Position numbers and translations under genes: made by a program. The notes beneath the pieces were generated by a model. It was not told the DNA's origin. It searched no databases and saw nothing but the letters and a program-made list of their open reading frames with translations. Of a DNA stretch of 64,000 nt, positions 32,091 to 43,255 are shown one piece after another; within the stretch, counting starts at the first letter, position 1, and each line of letters starts with the position of its first letter. The stretch is taken from contig OX485807.1 in assembly GCA_950295325.1 (NCBI GenBank), forward strand, positions 37,664,440 through 37,728,439, written 5' to 3'. The DNA comes from Polytrichum commune. Taxonomy: Eukaryota > Streptophyta > Polytrichopsida > Polytrichales > Polytrichaceae.

Positions 32091-34622
32091 GGGGTTGTTT
32101 ACACTATGGACCATGAAGTCGTCCTAAGACTCTGTAAAATATGTGATTGGTTGTTGTGAGCCAAATTTTTGGTCATTTAGTAAACTATGGGCTTATAGTT
32201 TAAGTTTGGATGAAGTCATCCGACTGGATGACTATAGTTGAACAATAGGCTTAGAAGGAAGTACAACTATAGCCGCGGCCATAGGAGGCCTTAGTCGGTT
32301 ACTGTAACTATTATCGTTCCCCGCCCCCGTAAGTAGGCCGGAGAGGGAGAAGTAGGTAGACAATTCTCAGAAAGTTTGAGCGCATTGTAGAACGATTGAC
32401 TTGTCTCCCTCGACACCGATTGTGTGAGGTTTATAGTTAACTATTTTCTTAGCAAACTTCGCAGTGATTGCGGGTTGTTGTTTTATGTGGAAAGAGTATT
32501 GTTATTGTGAATGAAAATTATTGAATGACTGAGAGTGAGTCGAATTGGGTCCTGACTGGAGAGAGAGAATGTGCTTATTGTGACGTTATAATCCGAAGCG
32601 TAATTCCGATTCAGTACAAGTACAACGGAGTGAACATGGGATTGTAATTATAACTCTGAGAGTAGAGCAATCAGATGTGTGAGAGGGAAGAGGAGATATG
32701 AGTGAGAACTGTTAACGGAAGAAATTGAGGAGTGTGCAACCAGCATTGGAGTGAAGTCTCTTGAACGTAATTGAATAATCTGAAATGGAGAATTTCGCGA
32801 ATGATGAATTAAGAAGGGAAACCTGTGCACTTGAAGCATTGAGAGTAAATTGAGACTGAGAAGGAGCAAGGGTAATGAGCGAGTGAGTAAGAGTGATCAA
32901 TCGTAGTTGAATCTTCAGTAGTTGAGCACCAGAGAGGGGAGCACGTCGGATGAGATAACTATTGTCTGACTAAGGAATATAGTTGTCCAAACCATAAATC
33001 AATTGCTCAAAACTACACGAGGGTGAGGTTCAGTAGAACTATAAACAGAGTAGAATATCTGTTATGTGCGGAGAGGGAAAGAAATGGAGTATAGAGAAAA
33101 CTATATTCGGGTAGCTCTGGGAGAGAGGCGTACCTGAGAGAGAGAGGGCGAGGGAGTTGAACAATTGTCAGGTGAAGCCTGAAGGCCAAGTGGCGGGCCG
33201 ATAGTGTAACTATTGACGATGGTTAAGGCCTGTGATAGGCACTGTGAGAAAGTGTGAGGCCAAAGGCCAGTTGATAGAGAGGAAGGTTTATTGTTGAAGT
33301 CTGTAAGAGATTATATTGAGTGAGATGATTATAGTTCAGCCGTAAGAGAATATAGTGAAAACCTAAACTTAGGCTGATAGGTTTATAATTGGGAAGAATG
33401 GAATTCAAGAGAGAATCTCAATCAACTGAAGGGATGAGAAATCGCTTCTGATCAGTTGATTAGAGGAAAGAGTAAGGTTTGTAAGAGGGATTGAACGCAA
33501 GCAAAATAAGATTAACTTTGGGATTAAAAGGAGACCTAGGCATAAGTTAATCTAATCTTGATTAAAGTTCTAATTGTTAATTAGTCAAGAGGAGAGATCT
33601 TTGAGTATGGAATGTGATTTAACCCATTCAACTATTATCTTGGGTGTTACCCTGGTTGTTGTTGTTGCAGGTTGTGCAGGGCGACCAAGATTATAGCTTG
33701 ACTGATAAGAGTTAATTGCCTAAGTTGTGAGTAATGACTAAATCCGGAGATAAGGAATGAACATTTGTTTTGCATTGGAATTAACATTGACCAAGTAATA
33801 AAGGAGTCATTTTGAATTGAAGATGCATTGGCCAATGGTTATCAAAGACTATTGTTCTCTCTTGATTATTGTTCAACAAAATCTCATGGCGAGATGGAAA
33901 CTACAGCTTACTGACACACATACCCTACCGACTGAGAAAGATTGAGAGGGAAACCAAGAGAGAAAAGGAGAGTAAAGGACATACCAGTCGTGTTTTAGAG
34001 TGAAGATAGCAACCCTTTGGTCTAATTAATGAATTATGAAGTGACAAATGCCTGTAATAGACACTGGTCAGTTAAGTCTTCCTTGAGAGTCTGTACCCTG
34101 GGTTTGGGTTATTTAAGTGAAAGCAAAAACTAACTACAGTTGTTGAATTCATCCCAAGACCACTTCAAATTACACTAAGGAAAAAATGTCATACTGACCA
34201 TGGAGTTTGAGGCTCCCAAAAAGCATATTTTAAGGCCTACATTATCCATTAACATGGTCTAATGGGTTTTGAGGTGAGAGAGGCAAAAAAGATGCTCTAG
34301 TAGAAAAAGGCAAGGGCCCATGGCAAAGAAATGTTGTTATAATAAAAATATATATAATAATGAAATTTCTTTGGGGAAGAGAAGATGAAGACAAGACAAT
34401 GGTCAAACTTGAAAAAAAAACTAAAAAATTGCCTTTTTGAGCATACATTAAAAATATCAATACATTCACTTTTTGGTGCATGGTCATTCCTCTTGGCCCA
34501 CAATCAGTTTACACCTAGTGAGGGGCCCAAAGGCTTTGTAAATTGATTTTTCAAGAAATTGGACCATGGAAAAATGCCAATTTCCATGGTATGACTTCAA
34601 GGTCTATGGTGTAAAATGGCTC
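32091..34622 (+). mobile_element. Harbinger-like element interrupted by a solo LTR
   Basis: The left end is GGGGTTGTTTACACTATGG and the right end CTATGGTGTAAAATGGCTC. TAA flanks both sides (32088-32090 and 34623-34625). Without the insertion the element is about 543 bp and aligns along its length with the copy at 62892-63468 (GACCATGAAGTCGTC, TTAAGGCCTACATTATCCA, ACACCTAGTGAGGGG). The solo LTR at 32155-34138 splits it after GTGATTGGTTGT. Confidence 0.88.
32155..34138. repeat. Solo LTR (1984 bp), TSD GTTGT
   Basis: The segment begins TGTGAGCC, ends ACTAACTACA, and is flanked by exact 5-bp copies of GTTGT (32150-32154 and 34139-34143). The homologous element at 62892-63468 reads GTGATTGGTTGTGGAAC without interruption, giving a related empty site. 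TG...CA ends, 5-bp duplication and lack of coding sequence fit an LTR left by recombination between two LTRs. I found no second copy or internal region in the window, so the superfamily is unknown. Confidence 0.8.
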
Positions 34623-34756
34623 TAAGTAGAACGATATGCCGGTGGGCCATCTATTTCTAGAGGGACATCCATTGCACATCCCACATGAGCTCATGAAAGT
34701 ACATAGCAAGATCCACACTCGATGAAGGCTTAGTTAAAGTACATCCATAAATGGAT

Positions 34757-35770
34757 GGGGCTAGAGCTTATGCCAAACCACATGGGCCTTGCTCTGCCAA
34801 ACCATGAATTGTTTGATCTCGACCGAAAATTGTTGTTTGCCCCGCCCGACTACAACAAATAAATTGCCCTTGCATTCTTGAAGGCCGCTTGTCCATAAAA
34901 CCCACATATAGTGCACTTCACCTTCAAGGTCCAAAATCCAATATAGTAGAGGCACCTATTCCCAATAAGGACTCCATTGGCAATCTATAGGGTACCGTAA
35001 TTTCAATCAGGTTGGGATTGAAGTTTGATCATGTTGGAACCAATAGTGGCATGACACATATTATCCTAGTTTTGAGTGTTAAGTAAGGAATGAGTGGTTA
35101 AAATGAGTGGTTATGTCAAACTCTAGACATTTTCAATATGTTTGGGCCAACTTTTGGCTTCAAAACTCATAGCAATTTCAATTTAAGGAAAAAACAAATA
35201 CAAAAAATTTGCAATCCTCATCATTTCTATTTCCCTACACTAGAAAAATTTGCACCACCTTATACTTCTCTAGATATGATGCAAAATCTCTTAAGTGATC
35301 GTTTATGGATGCCTCTACTCTATACATGTTCACTTCTCCATAGCAAATAAGTAGTTGATTGAATTACATTCCCTAAGAGAAACCGTCAAGACAACATGTA
35401 ATTAACTTGGAAGTCAAAAATATTACAAAATCCTCATTAGCATTGAAAACATTATAGTTTATGCAAGTTACCATTTGAAAGCGTCTTTGTTATTTATTTT
35501 TATAATATTTTAGGTGATTCCTTCTATTTACACAAGTGTTCATACACATTCAGACTAATTAAGTGTGATTAAATTTTATTAGAATATTAAGCGTAATTGA
35601 TCTTGATGAACATAATTATGCCTAATTAAGCCTAAGTAAATCAAAACTTATCCTTACCAAATTAAGTAAGCGTAATTAAATCATACTTAATTCAAGTAAG
35701 TGCATTTTAGATTTGATTATGCTTAATTAGGCTCACTTGGTTCATTACGTTCAATTAACATGGTAGACCA
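34757..35770 (-). mobile_element. Long-inverted-repeat element B, one-armed remnant
   Basis: The stretch 34757-34947 (CCCCGCCCGACTACAAC, TTGCCCTTGCATTCTTGAAG, GTGCACTTCACCTTCAAGG) matches one arm and inner flank of elements A and C. The stretch about 35385-35760 matches their TTAATTA-rich middle (AACTTGGAAGTCAAAAATATT). Sequence between about 34950 and 35380 is unrelated, and I do not find the second arm, so this copy is rearranged. Confidence 0.5.
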
Positions 35771-35929
35771 AAAAAATTATCTTCAATCAAGGTTTGATTT
35801 GTTGGGAGGGTGTGAGCCCAATATGGTGCCCACATGTTGTTAGCCCTTAAAAGTTCATTAGGATTTGATTTGAAATTACACTGGTATTGAAAAAACATAA
35901 AAAGAGTGCAAACTTTGGGTTTTAGTTTG

Positions 35930-37889
35930 GATTGAGTGAGTGTGAGTTGTTGCTTTTGTTTAAGTTATGAATTGATATTGTATTAAGGGGGATGTGGTTA
36001 GGAGGATAAGGTCAAGCTTAACTTAAGGGGTTGGGGTTTAGTAACCGAATTAGGTAGGATTGTGGGTTGAATTGGGCGGGGCAGTTGTTTAGTTAGAAGG
36101 GGCTTATTACCATTTAAATGCAAGAATTGTCCGAGTTAGACCAGGGTTGTTGTACCCTAGTTATTCTCGGTCCAGGGCTCTGAGAGACAGGGAATTGGGC
36201 AACCGACCGCGACAGAGCTCTCTCTCTCACAAATGAAGGTAACCAGGGGAGACGGACAGCGCCAGGGGGAGGAACCAGCTGGCGGTTCGGAAGAATGTGG
36301 CACACCGTGAAGAGAAGATGGGCAGAGGTTGCTAGGGAAGATGTGCACGAACCAGGGGGGCTGCAATAAGCTCAGAAGGCAACACAGATCGAATGGAAAA
36401 GCAGCTGGCTTGGGTGAATGTGAATCCTTCCCTTTCGAAGGGAGGAAGGAGACAAATCCGAATTGTAGTCGGAAGTGTGCAGCCGGGGAGGGCATTCAAT
36501 TCGGAGTGACATGGTAATCTCGGAAGAAGGGCGACAGAGAGGAGATTGGAGTCAGTGTACAGGGAAGAATCCCTTGATTGTGAATTCTAAAAATGTTCAA
36601 TCTGAGTTGAGTTGAGGCCTTTGTTATGAGTCCGAATGCGCGGAAGGAGGGGGGTTCAAATTTCTGTTGGATAGAGAAATGTGGGTGCGGAAGGGATTCG
36701 GTTGGAGGCGCCCGGCAGGCAGCCTTGAGGGGCACTGAAGGGATCAGGGGAAGACTCGGCACGGGTAGATCACTTAGTTCATTTTAAAAACGACGTGCGG
36801 CATAATATAGAGAGGATTAAAATCATTTGAAATAAAAATTATAAAGGAATTCCAAATAATGAAGGGGCCATTAAATGTAGACAATCCCATTATAAGTAAG
36901 TTAGATGGACATAAAATGTGGGCCATTATTTTTTTGTAAAATTAACATAGGGGCTGAAGATAAGGATCCTAGAAGGTATGTTTAGTATGGTATGTAAATG
37001 GGTTTAGGACTCATGAGGATGGATGATAATTGGGATTTCCGTCTGTCCAATAATGGATGAAAAGGGAACGCGCCGTCGTTGGGGTCGTCTTCCCCATGCC
37101 CGTTTATTACTTAAAAAGAATATAGAGTACAAAAAATTACAGTGACTTGAACAATATAAGTAATGGAAGGGTGCAAACAAATGGGCCATTTTTGAAATTT
37201 AAGTAATTATAGGGAGGCTTTAATTAAGCCCTTGAAGGTAAATAGCCCCAAAACAAAAAAAAAACCCCAGCCGCACGTGGTGCACAAAAATGCCTTAGAG
37301 TGATCTACCCGTGAGACTCGGCCGAAGAGGCCAGGTAGCTGGAGTCCACGAACAGGCTTGGGTTACAGTCTGAAGTAGCGGGAGAGGCTGGGTACCGAGA
37401 GACTGGTAGTCTCTGCCGAGCCCAGCGTGCAGCTCGGCCAGGGGGTTGAGGAGTAACATCACTGTGGGACTGCCTGGTGTACTTAAGGACCATAAACTCA
37501 ATTAGGGTAGCTCAACATTAGATTAGGGGCAGTAGTTGAATGGGCTTGAAGCATGGATAAATTAGATTAGATAAGTGGGATAAGTATTAAGCAGAGTTGT
37601 GTTGTGTGTTATGAAGCCCAAGCATTTATGAATGCTTGAGGATTGATTAAATAATGGAATGGCGATAATTCCACTGATTAGTCATTCATCTTGGACTTAG
37701 ACTCAAGGGGGAGGAGTTTACCACATTGAATGTTGGCGCACACCATCACCTGGACTACGACGCAAAGAAGGGTGGGGGGTTTGTGACTGACAGAGGGTTT
37801 ATAATATGTATAGATAATTTTGTAATTGTTGGGTGGAGTATAGGGATCTAATTGACTTGATGGACGATTCATCAATCATGGAGATTAAA
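35930..37889 (+). repeat. Possible decayed LTR ending at a PBS-like site
   Basis: A purine-rich, gene-free stretch ends at AAATTACG directly before TTGGTATCAAAATG (37890 onward), which resembles the initiator-Met tRNA primer-binding site used by many plant LTR elements. The left end was not found, so the start is a guess. A 554-bp hAT element (36760-37313) is inserted within it. Confidence 0.25.
36760..37313. mobile_element. hAT-type non-autonomous element (554 bp)
   Basis: The terminal inverted repeat CACGGGTAGATCACT/AGTGATCTACCCGTG is perfect over 15 bp. A perfect 8-bp target duplication AGACTCGG lies at 36752-36759 and 37314-37321. No transposase frame. It is a different family from the CAGTGATCGGGG elements. 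Confidence 0.9.
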
Positions 37890-40244
37890 TTACGTTGGTA
37901 TCAAAATGAAACCAACAATAAGTGGACTTATGATCTTACAGATCGTTTGATGATATATTTAAAAACAATAACTGCATAAGCTTCCAATGGCAAGACATAT
38001 ATTATATGGCTTAAGATCATAAGTCCATAATTGGCATGACATATATTGCAGACTTAGATTCTCACAAATTACATCTAGAGATGAAAGAATCTTCAACAAC
38101 TGAATGCTAGGGTTTTGAATTACAAATATGATAGGAGTTCATTTTTATTCAAAAGAATATTTGTATACTTATGTTGATTATTATATATGAATGTAATTTT
38201 TTTGATGTGTACATATTGTCACTTGTATTTGTATCATTGAAATTGTATGTGTATTTCTTGGTTTTACAAATAAAACCTTGTATATAGGGGGTTTTGAAAG
38301 TATGTTGTAAACGCACGTGGTTCTTGGATTTTTTTTATCAAAGGTGCACCCCTAGGCCTCCCCTTGAAAGTTCGTAGGGGGAGTTTAACGTCCCCCAATA
38401 ATTCATATGACAATGTCGGCAAGGGTCCTCACAAGCATCTTGCAATAAGGGGATTATGGACCTTGTACCCAGAGAAGACACAGCGTGAAACCTTAATCCC
38501 ATCCTTAATGAGCCCCAATGTGACTCCCCCGCTATTTTTGCACCGGGCCCAAACTCCATCCATTGTAGAGACACCCTACCTTATTTACCACTTGTCTCAA
38601 GAATTAATTGTCCATAGGGGGTAAAATCATGTGAGTGAATGCTCTCCAAATAGCAATTGGCGCATCATGTTGGATTGCATGGTTCATTATGGGACTTTGA
38701 CATCAAGTGTGGCCACGATTGCACCTTGGCTACAATTCCATGCAACCAATATTAACGACCTTCTTTATTTTGTGATAGGCCCGTGTCCTCATACGACTTA
38801 CTTGCACACATTGCAAAATGTGACTTACTGGCAACATATCCTCTCATCCGCAAATATAACATTACTCAGGTGATGAATTGTAGATTTGAGAATAAACACT
38901 CTAGATGTTGGAATCCAATGCTTCAAACTGAATTTGAAATCAGGATAGCTGAACACAAATCATCATATGAGTAATGTGATGAATGCATATATTGTGACAG
39001 AAACTCCTTTGTAGGGTCCATGCCATCCCAATTAGCAATCTATGCATTGTAACTACAATGAATTAGTAATAGAAACATATTGGCCAAAAAATGAGAATCT
39101 ATGGTGCCCATATTGTATTGGGAAATGTCCAATCTCACTCCCCCCGCATGACATCTACCAATGCCCCCCCCCCCCTCGTTCGGCCCTTGTGGTGTATATA
39201 AGTTCTTGGCCTCTCAATGCTTACACTCCACAATCTCATTCTCTAGCCTACCAATAGGAATCGTGATCGACCACCTAAATGATAACATGGTCACATGTGC
39301 AATTGGTTTGTGCACATATTGAGTAAAGCATCACAAAGCATGCCATCCGAACTCCTTGGCACCAATGGAAAGACTACACAAGACATAAAAGCCACAAAAT
39401 GTCAATGTCCATGTCCAAAAATATTTGCCTTCAAATTCACCATGAACAACATGAACTTAACAAAGGGTGGGGCATGTGCTAATTTTTCATGAGTCAAAGC
39501 ATCGATTGAATGATAACTGAGATACCAAATGCAATGGTAAAGCCATGTTTAAGGGCATGATCTTGCCTTTCTTGGGTGGAGGCCTTGTTGGCTAGTGTGG
39601 GAGCGGGCTCGTATAATTGTTGGATCATGTTGAAAATTTTGTAAGAGGCCCACGTCCCGTAGATGTGAGCCACCACATCTGCATGCAATGCATCATAAAC
39701 AACTTGCATGTCACAATATGGTTTTCCCCCTTAAAATAACAAGTGATGATGCTTTACCGATCCCCCTTCACACTTGTAGAATGAGCTCAAAGTACTCCAA
39801 CAACATTAGACGTCATGTAAATGTGGTAGATTGTAGATTGTGTAGAGATTTTACCTTCACATATTCAAAAGGCAAATCATCATAAGAATAGTATGCAATT
39901 GGATGGTAAAAGAATTAGAAAATAATTATTGTATTTTACAACAAGAGAAATCCGAGAACAAGTGAGTAATATGAGGAAAAATCCTTACATTGCAATGCAC
40001 AAATCTCTTGAAAATTAAGTAGAAACATATAGGAGTATAGAGTTTTCAAATTTGGAACATGACATTGAAAAATAAAAATAAAATCTCAATGCAAATGTAT
40101 TCATTGATATTGTGAAAAAGATTGAAATTCAAGAACAAGAGGGGAAAAAAATGAAGATTGTAGAATTTTTTTAATTGTTTATATACATGGCATTGCCAAT
40201 ATCCTTATTGTACATAATTAAAAAAAATGCATGAGCACAAGATG
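37890..40244. other. Unannotated
   Basis: A 15-bp inverted repeat (GGACTTATGATCTTA...TAAGATCATAAGTCC) lies at about 37924-38026. A C12 run lies at 39164-39175. No gene recognised. Confidence 0.3.
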
Positions 40245-40835
40245 TGTTGTCAGGACCCCCAATACCCTCGTGATACGAGACAAAATGATTGTAAACACCT
40301 AGGATGTATTGACCACACTGCCAATACCGTAGTAAGAGCATAAGGGGAATTACCAACACCACCAATATCCCCATAATACAATATAAAATATACACTTAAT
40401 AGCATTTTGGATATTATCTCTCATGATTCGAGATGAAAGTGATTGTGAGTGCAGAGTGCGTATAGATGGCACCATCAATATCCTCATAATACAATACAAA
40501 ATGTTTACAAGAGCACTCAAGGTAGTGGCGGCATTGTCAATTTCCTAGTGATATGAAACGAAAATGATTGTGAGCACATAGAGCGTATTGGTAGCATCGT
40601 CAATTTCCTCATAAAACTAGATGAAAATGATTGTAAGCGCACATGTTTATTGGTGGCACCACCAATACCTTTGTAATATGAAATATGAAATATTTATGAA
40701 AGCACTCAGGATATTGGCAACACTACCAATATTCTTGTAATACAAAACAAAAATGATTGTAAGTACACATGTGGTATTATCGGTGCGGCCAATACTTTTA
40801 TGATACGAAACATAGATGTTTGTAAGAGCACTCGG
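40245..40835. repeat. Diverged minisatellite, period about 63 bp
   Basis: The motif CACCACCAATACC or a variant, followed by a TAATACAA-like stretch and ATGATTGTAAGCGCAC, recurs near 40358, 40470, 40533, 40594, 40657, 40720 and 40785, that is about every 61-65 bp. Many units carry a palindromic core such as ATTGGTGGCACCACCAAT. Similar pieces continue weakly to about 41280. Confidence 0.75.
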
Positions 40836-41061
40836 GTTTGTTATTCAAATGGGCACATCATGCAATGAATTTTGTTCACTACAATTTTAAGCATAAGAAG
40901 TAAGAATTCTAAAGTTTAGGTTTTTTTCCTAGTTGAACCTTGAGGAAAGTGGAGATGAGAGGAGGGACAAGGTGAGAAAAAAAATCAAGTAGCAAAAGCG
41001 ATATATAATATACAACATGAGGTGTCACTAAGGATGGAAGTTCATATATAAAAATATTTAA

Positions 41062-41092
41062 GGTGTGTGTGTGTATATATATATATATACAT
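41062..41092. repeat. Compound (GT)n(AT)n microsatellite
   Basis: A run of GT followed directly by a run of AT; no gene context. Confidence 0.85.
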
Positions 41093-41599
41093 ATATTCAA
41101 GCTCTTAATGTTCTATGTGAGTGTGTGTATAAAGGTATTGGCAGTGCTATCAATACTCTAGTGTAAAAAATCTATTTTATTTCATAGTAGTTTGAAAACA
41201 TTGTGAAAATCCTAGTCCTATGTTAATTTATGGTTTGAGGATACTGGCGGTGCCGCCAAAGTCCTTGTGAGAGTCGAACATTGAATTGGAAAATAATATG
41301 AAAGTGTTATAATAACTTGATTCCAATGTACGTGAAGAAAGTTTCATGATCTTGATGGTGTTGCTAATACCTAATCATCAACATATTATATAATTTGAAA
41401 ATGATATTTTAATATTTGTAATGATATTAGATAATTTGTTTAACATAGTGATGTTGACTTGTATGAATGTTACAGTAGCACATAACCGCTTCAACCTTTT
41501 CTGGGTGTAGATACTATGTTAATAATCTGTAAAAGTAACCAATGTATAATAGATCCATGTGTGATGATTTGTGTTGGAGTCGTTGAGGTCGGCAAGATA

Positions 41600-42700
41600 T
41601 TCTTTGTTTTCTAGTCATCTTTTATGGATAAGTATAGAGTGTGCGTATTGAGTGACTATTTCGTTTGGATGTTTAAAATTTTAAAATTTGGGATTTTTAA
41701 TTTCATTTCTAAGCACTTCATTGAGGGTGTGTATGTGGTTGCTCTTGCGCCGGCTATGATGAGGGGGGCTACTTTCCATCCTTTTGTAACGATGTAATTG
41801 ATGAGGGGTTGATATTTGTAAATTTTATGGCGAGGGATTCTTTATATAATCTATCATTGCATTTTGTAAATTCTATATATTGTATAGTGACTTATGGGTG
41901 GGGGTTTGTTGTATGGGAAGCCTATTACATAGAATATGTCATGTTTGAGTCTAGCGTTACAATGGCATCGTTGGGCACCGCAAGTACATGGTAGTAGCCA
42001 TGGTGAAACAAATTTTTTATTGGGGTAGTCCATTGTGAGTTCCAACATTCATGAGTATGTTGTATCTTAGAGTTGTGTTTGATATAATGAAAATTTCTTA
42101 CTTCCCATGCAACTTTGTTATGTTTTTTTTGTTATTAGTGCATGGATGTGCAGTTGTTTGCATTTAAGCAATGTAACCATGTAGGTACATCAAGTGAGTT
42201 GAATATTGGGCATGTTCTTGAAGAGTAGGCTTCTCTACCAAAGAAAAGTTGTTCACAAGTTAGGCCCATGTATTGTCTACATCAAACTTTGATGAGAAAT
42301 GTCTTTTGTACATCGATTATGTCTCGGTTTTCCTAAGAATCATTTGATAGCTTGTTGCCACTTGTATAGTTGATGTGTTTGGTTTGCTAAGATTCTTAGG
42401 TTTTTGTTTAGGTCATATTTGAAGATATGCTTTTTGAGGTGTCTAATGAAACCTTCATGTGATGTTTCATGCATAGAGTGCCACCAGTACTTTTGAAAGT
42501 GGTATGGGGTGGGGTGTGCATGTTCATACAATGCTCTAGCATCTCTCTAGTCCTATTCATAATCGTTTGGATGATTACGAAAAACGCAGGTTGTATTCTC
42601 CTCAGGATACTTGTTAATTATGATGGCAAACATTATATTATTGAAAGGCACTATATGTTGGTATTGGTCAAAGTTCTAATTCTCTTGTAGGTTTCACTCA
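41600..42700 (-). mobile_element. 5'-truncated LINE fragment related to the 54-62 kb LINE
   Basis: On the minus strand, VSPWLLPCTCGAQRCHCNA at about 41960-42010 matches VPPWLLPCTCGQQRCHCNA of the larger LINE at about 54300-54350. Neighbouring DNA also aligns, for example GTGTGTATGTGGTTGCTCTTG with GTGTGTGGTTGCCCTAG, and CTACCAAAGAAAAGTTGTT with CTACCAAAGAACAATTGTT. Only the 3' end of ORF2 is present, as is usual for truncated LINE insertions. The reading frames are broken. Confidence 0.75.
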
Positions 42701-43255
42701 TCTACGCTCTTCATTGGTGCTCAGTCATCTTGTGATTATTTAGTGTTCCATTGATCCCCAATCACCTATTGTGCATCAATCATCTTTGTCATCTAATGTT
42801 GCCAAATAATCCACTAGTATTGAGTATGATCACTAATGTGGCATCATGCTCTGTAGTGGTTTTCACTTCGGGGCTCCAGTAGTCTTCCATATTGAGGTTG
42901 TTAACCCCTAAACCCTCAAGCCTTGACATTCTAATTCAGGCATTTTCAACACTAATGCGGGCATTTGTTGTTATGCAGAAAAATAGAGCATGTTTTCTTG
43001 AATCCAATTGTACGGATGTGAACTAGACTATCATGTTTTTTGGTATGAAGATTCGAAGTCAATCGGACCACATTTGCTAGGTCAGATTGACATACAAATA
43101 GGGCCTTCATCCAGGGGTAGCTACAGAAAACTCTGAAATTTTTGTTTGATGACCATTTCGGTCATGTCACATACTTTAGAAAGTTGTCAACTTTGCCAAA
43201 AATGAGTTATGTGGATGACAAATGAGCTGCTTCCAAAAATTTGAGTTTTTTGGAG
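42701..43255. other. Unannotated
   Basis: Nothing recognised between the LINE fragment and element C. Confidence 0.3.

Noticed and set aside
36157-36495. 112-aa minus-strand ORF rich in Pro and Ser
   Set aside because: It arises from a purine-rich plus strand with no recognisable motif, ahead of a transposon insertion in a probable LTR remnant.
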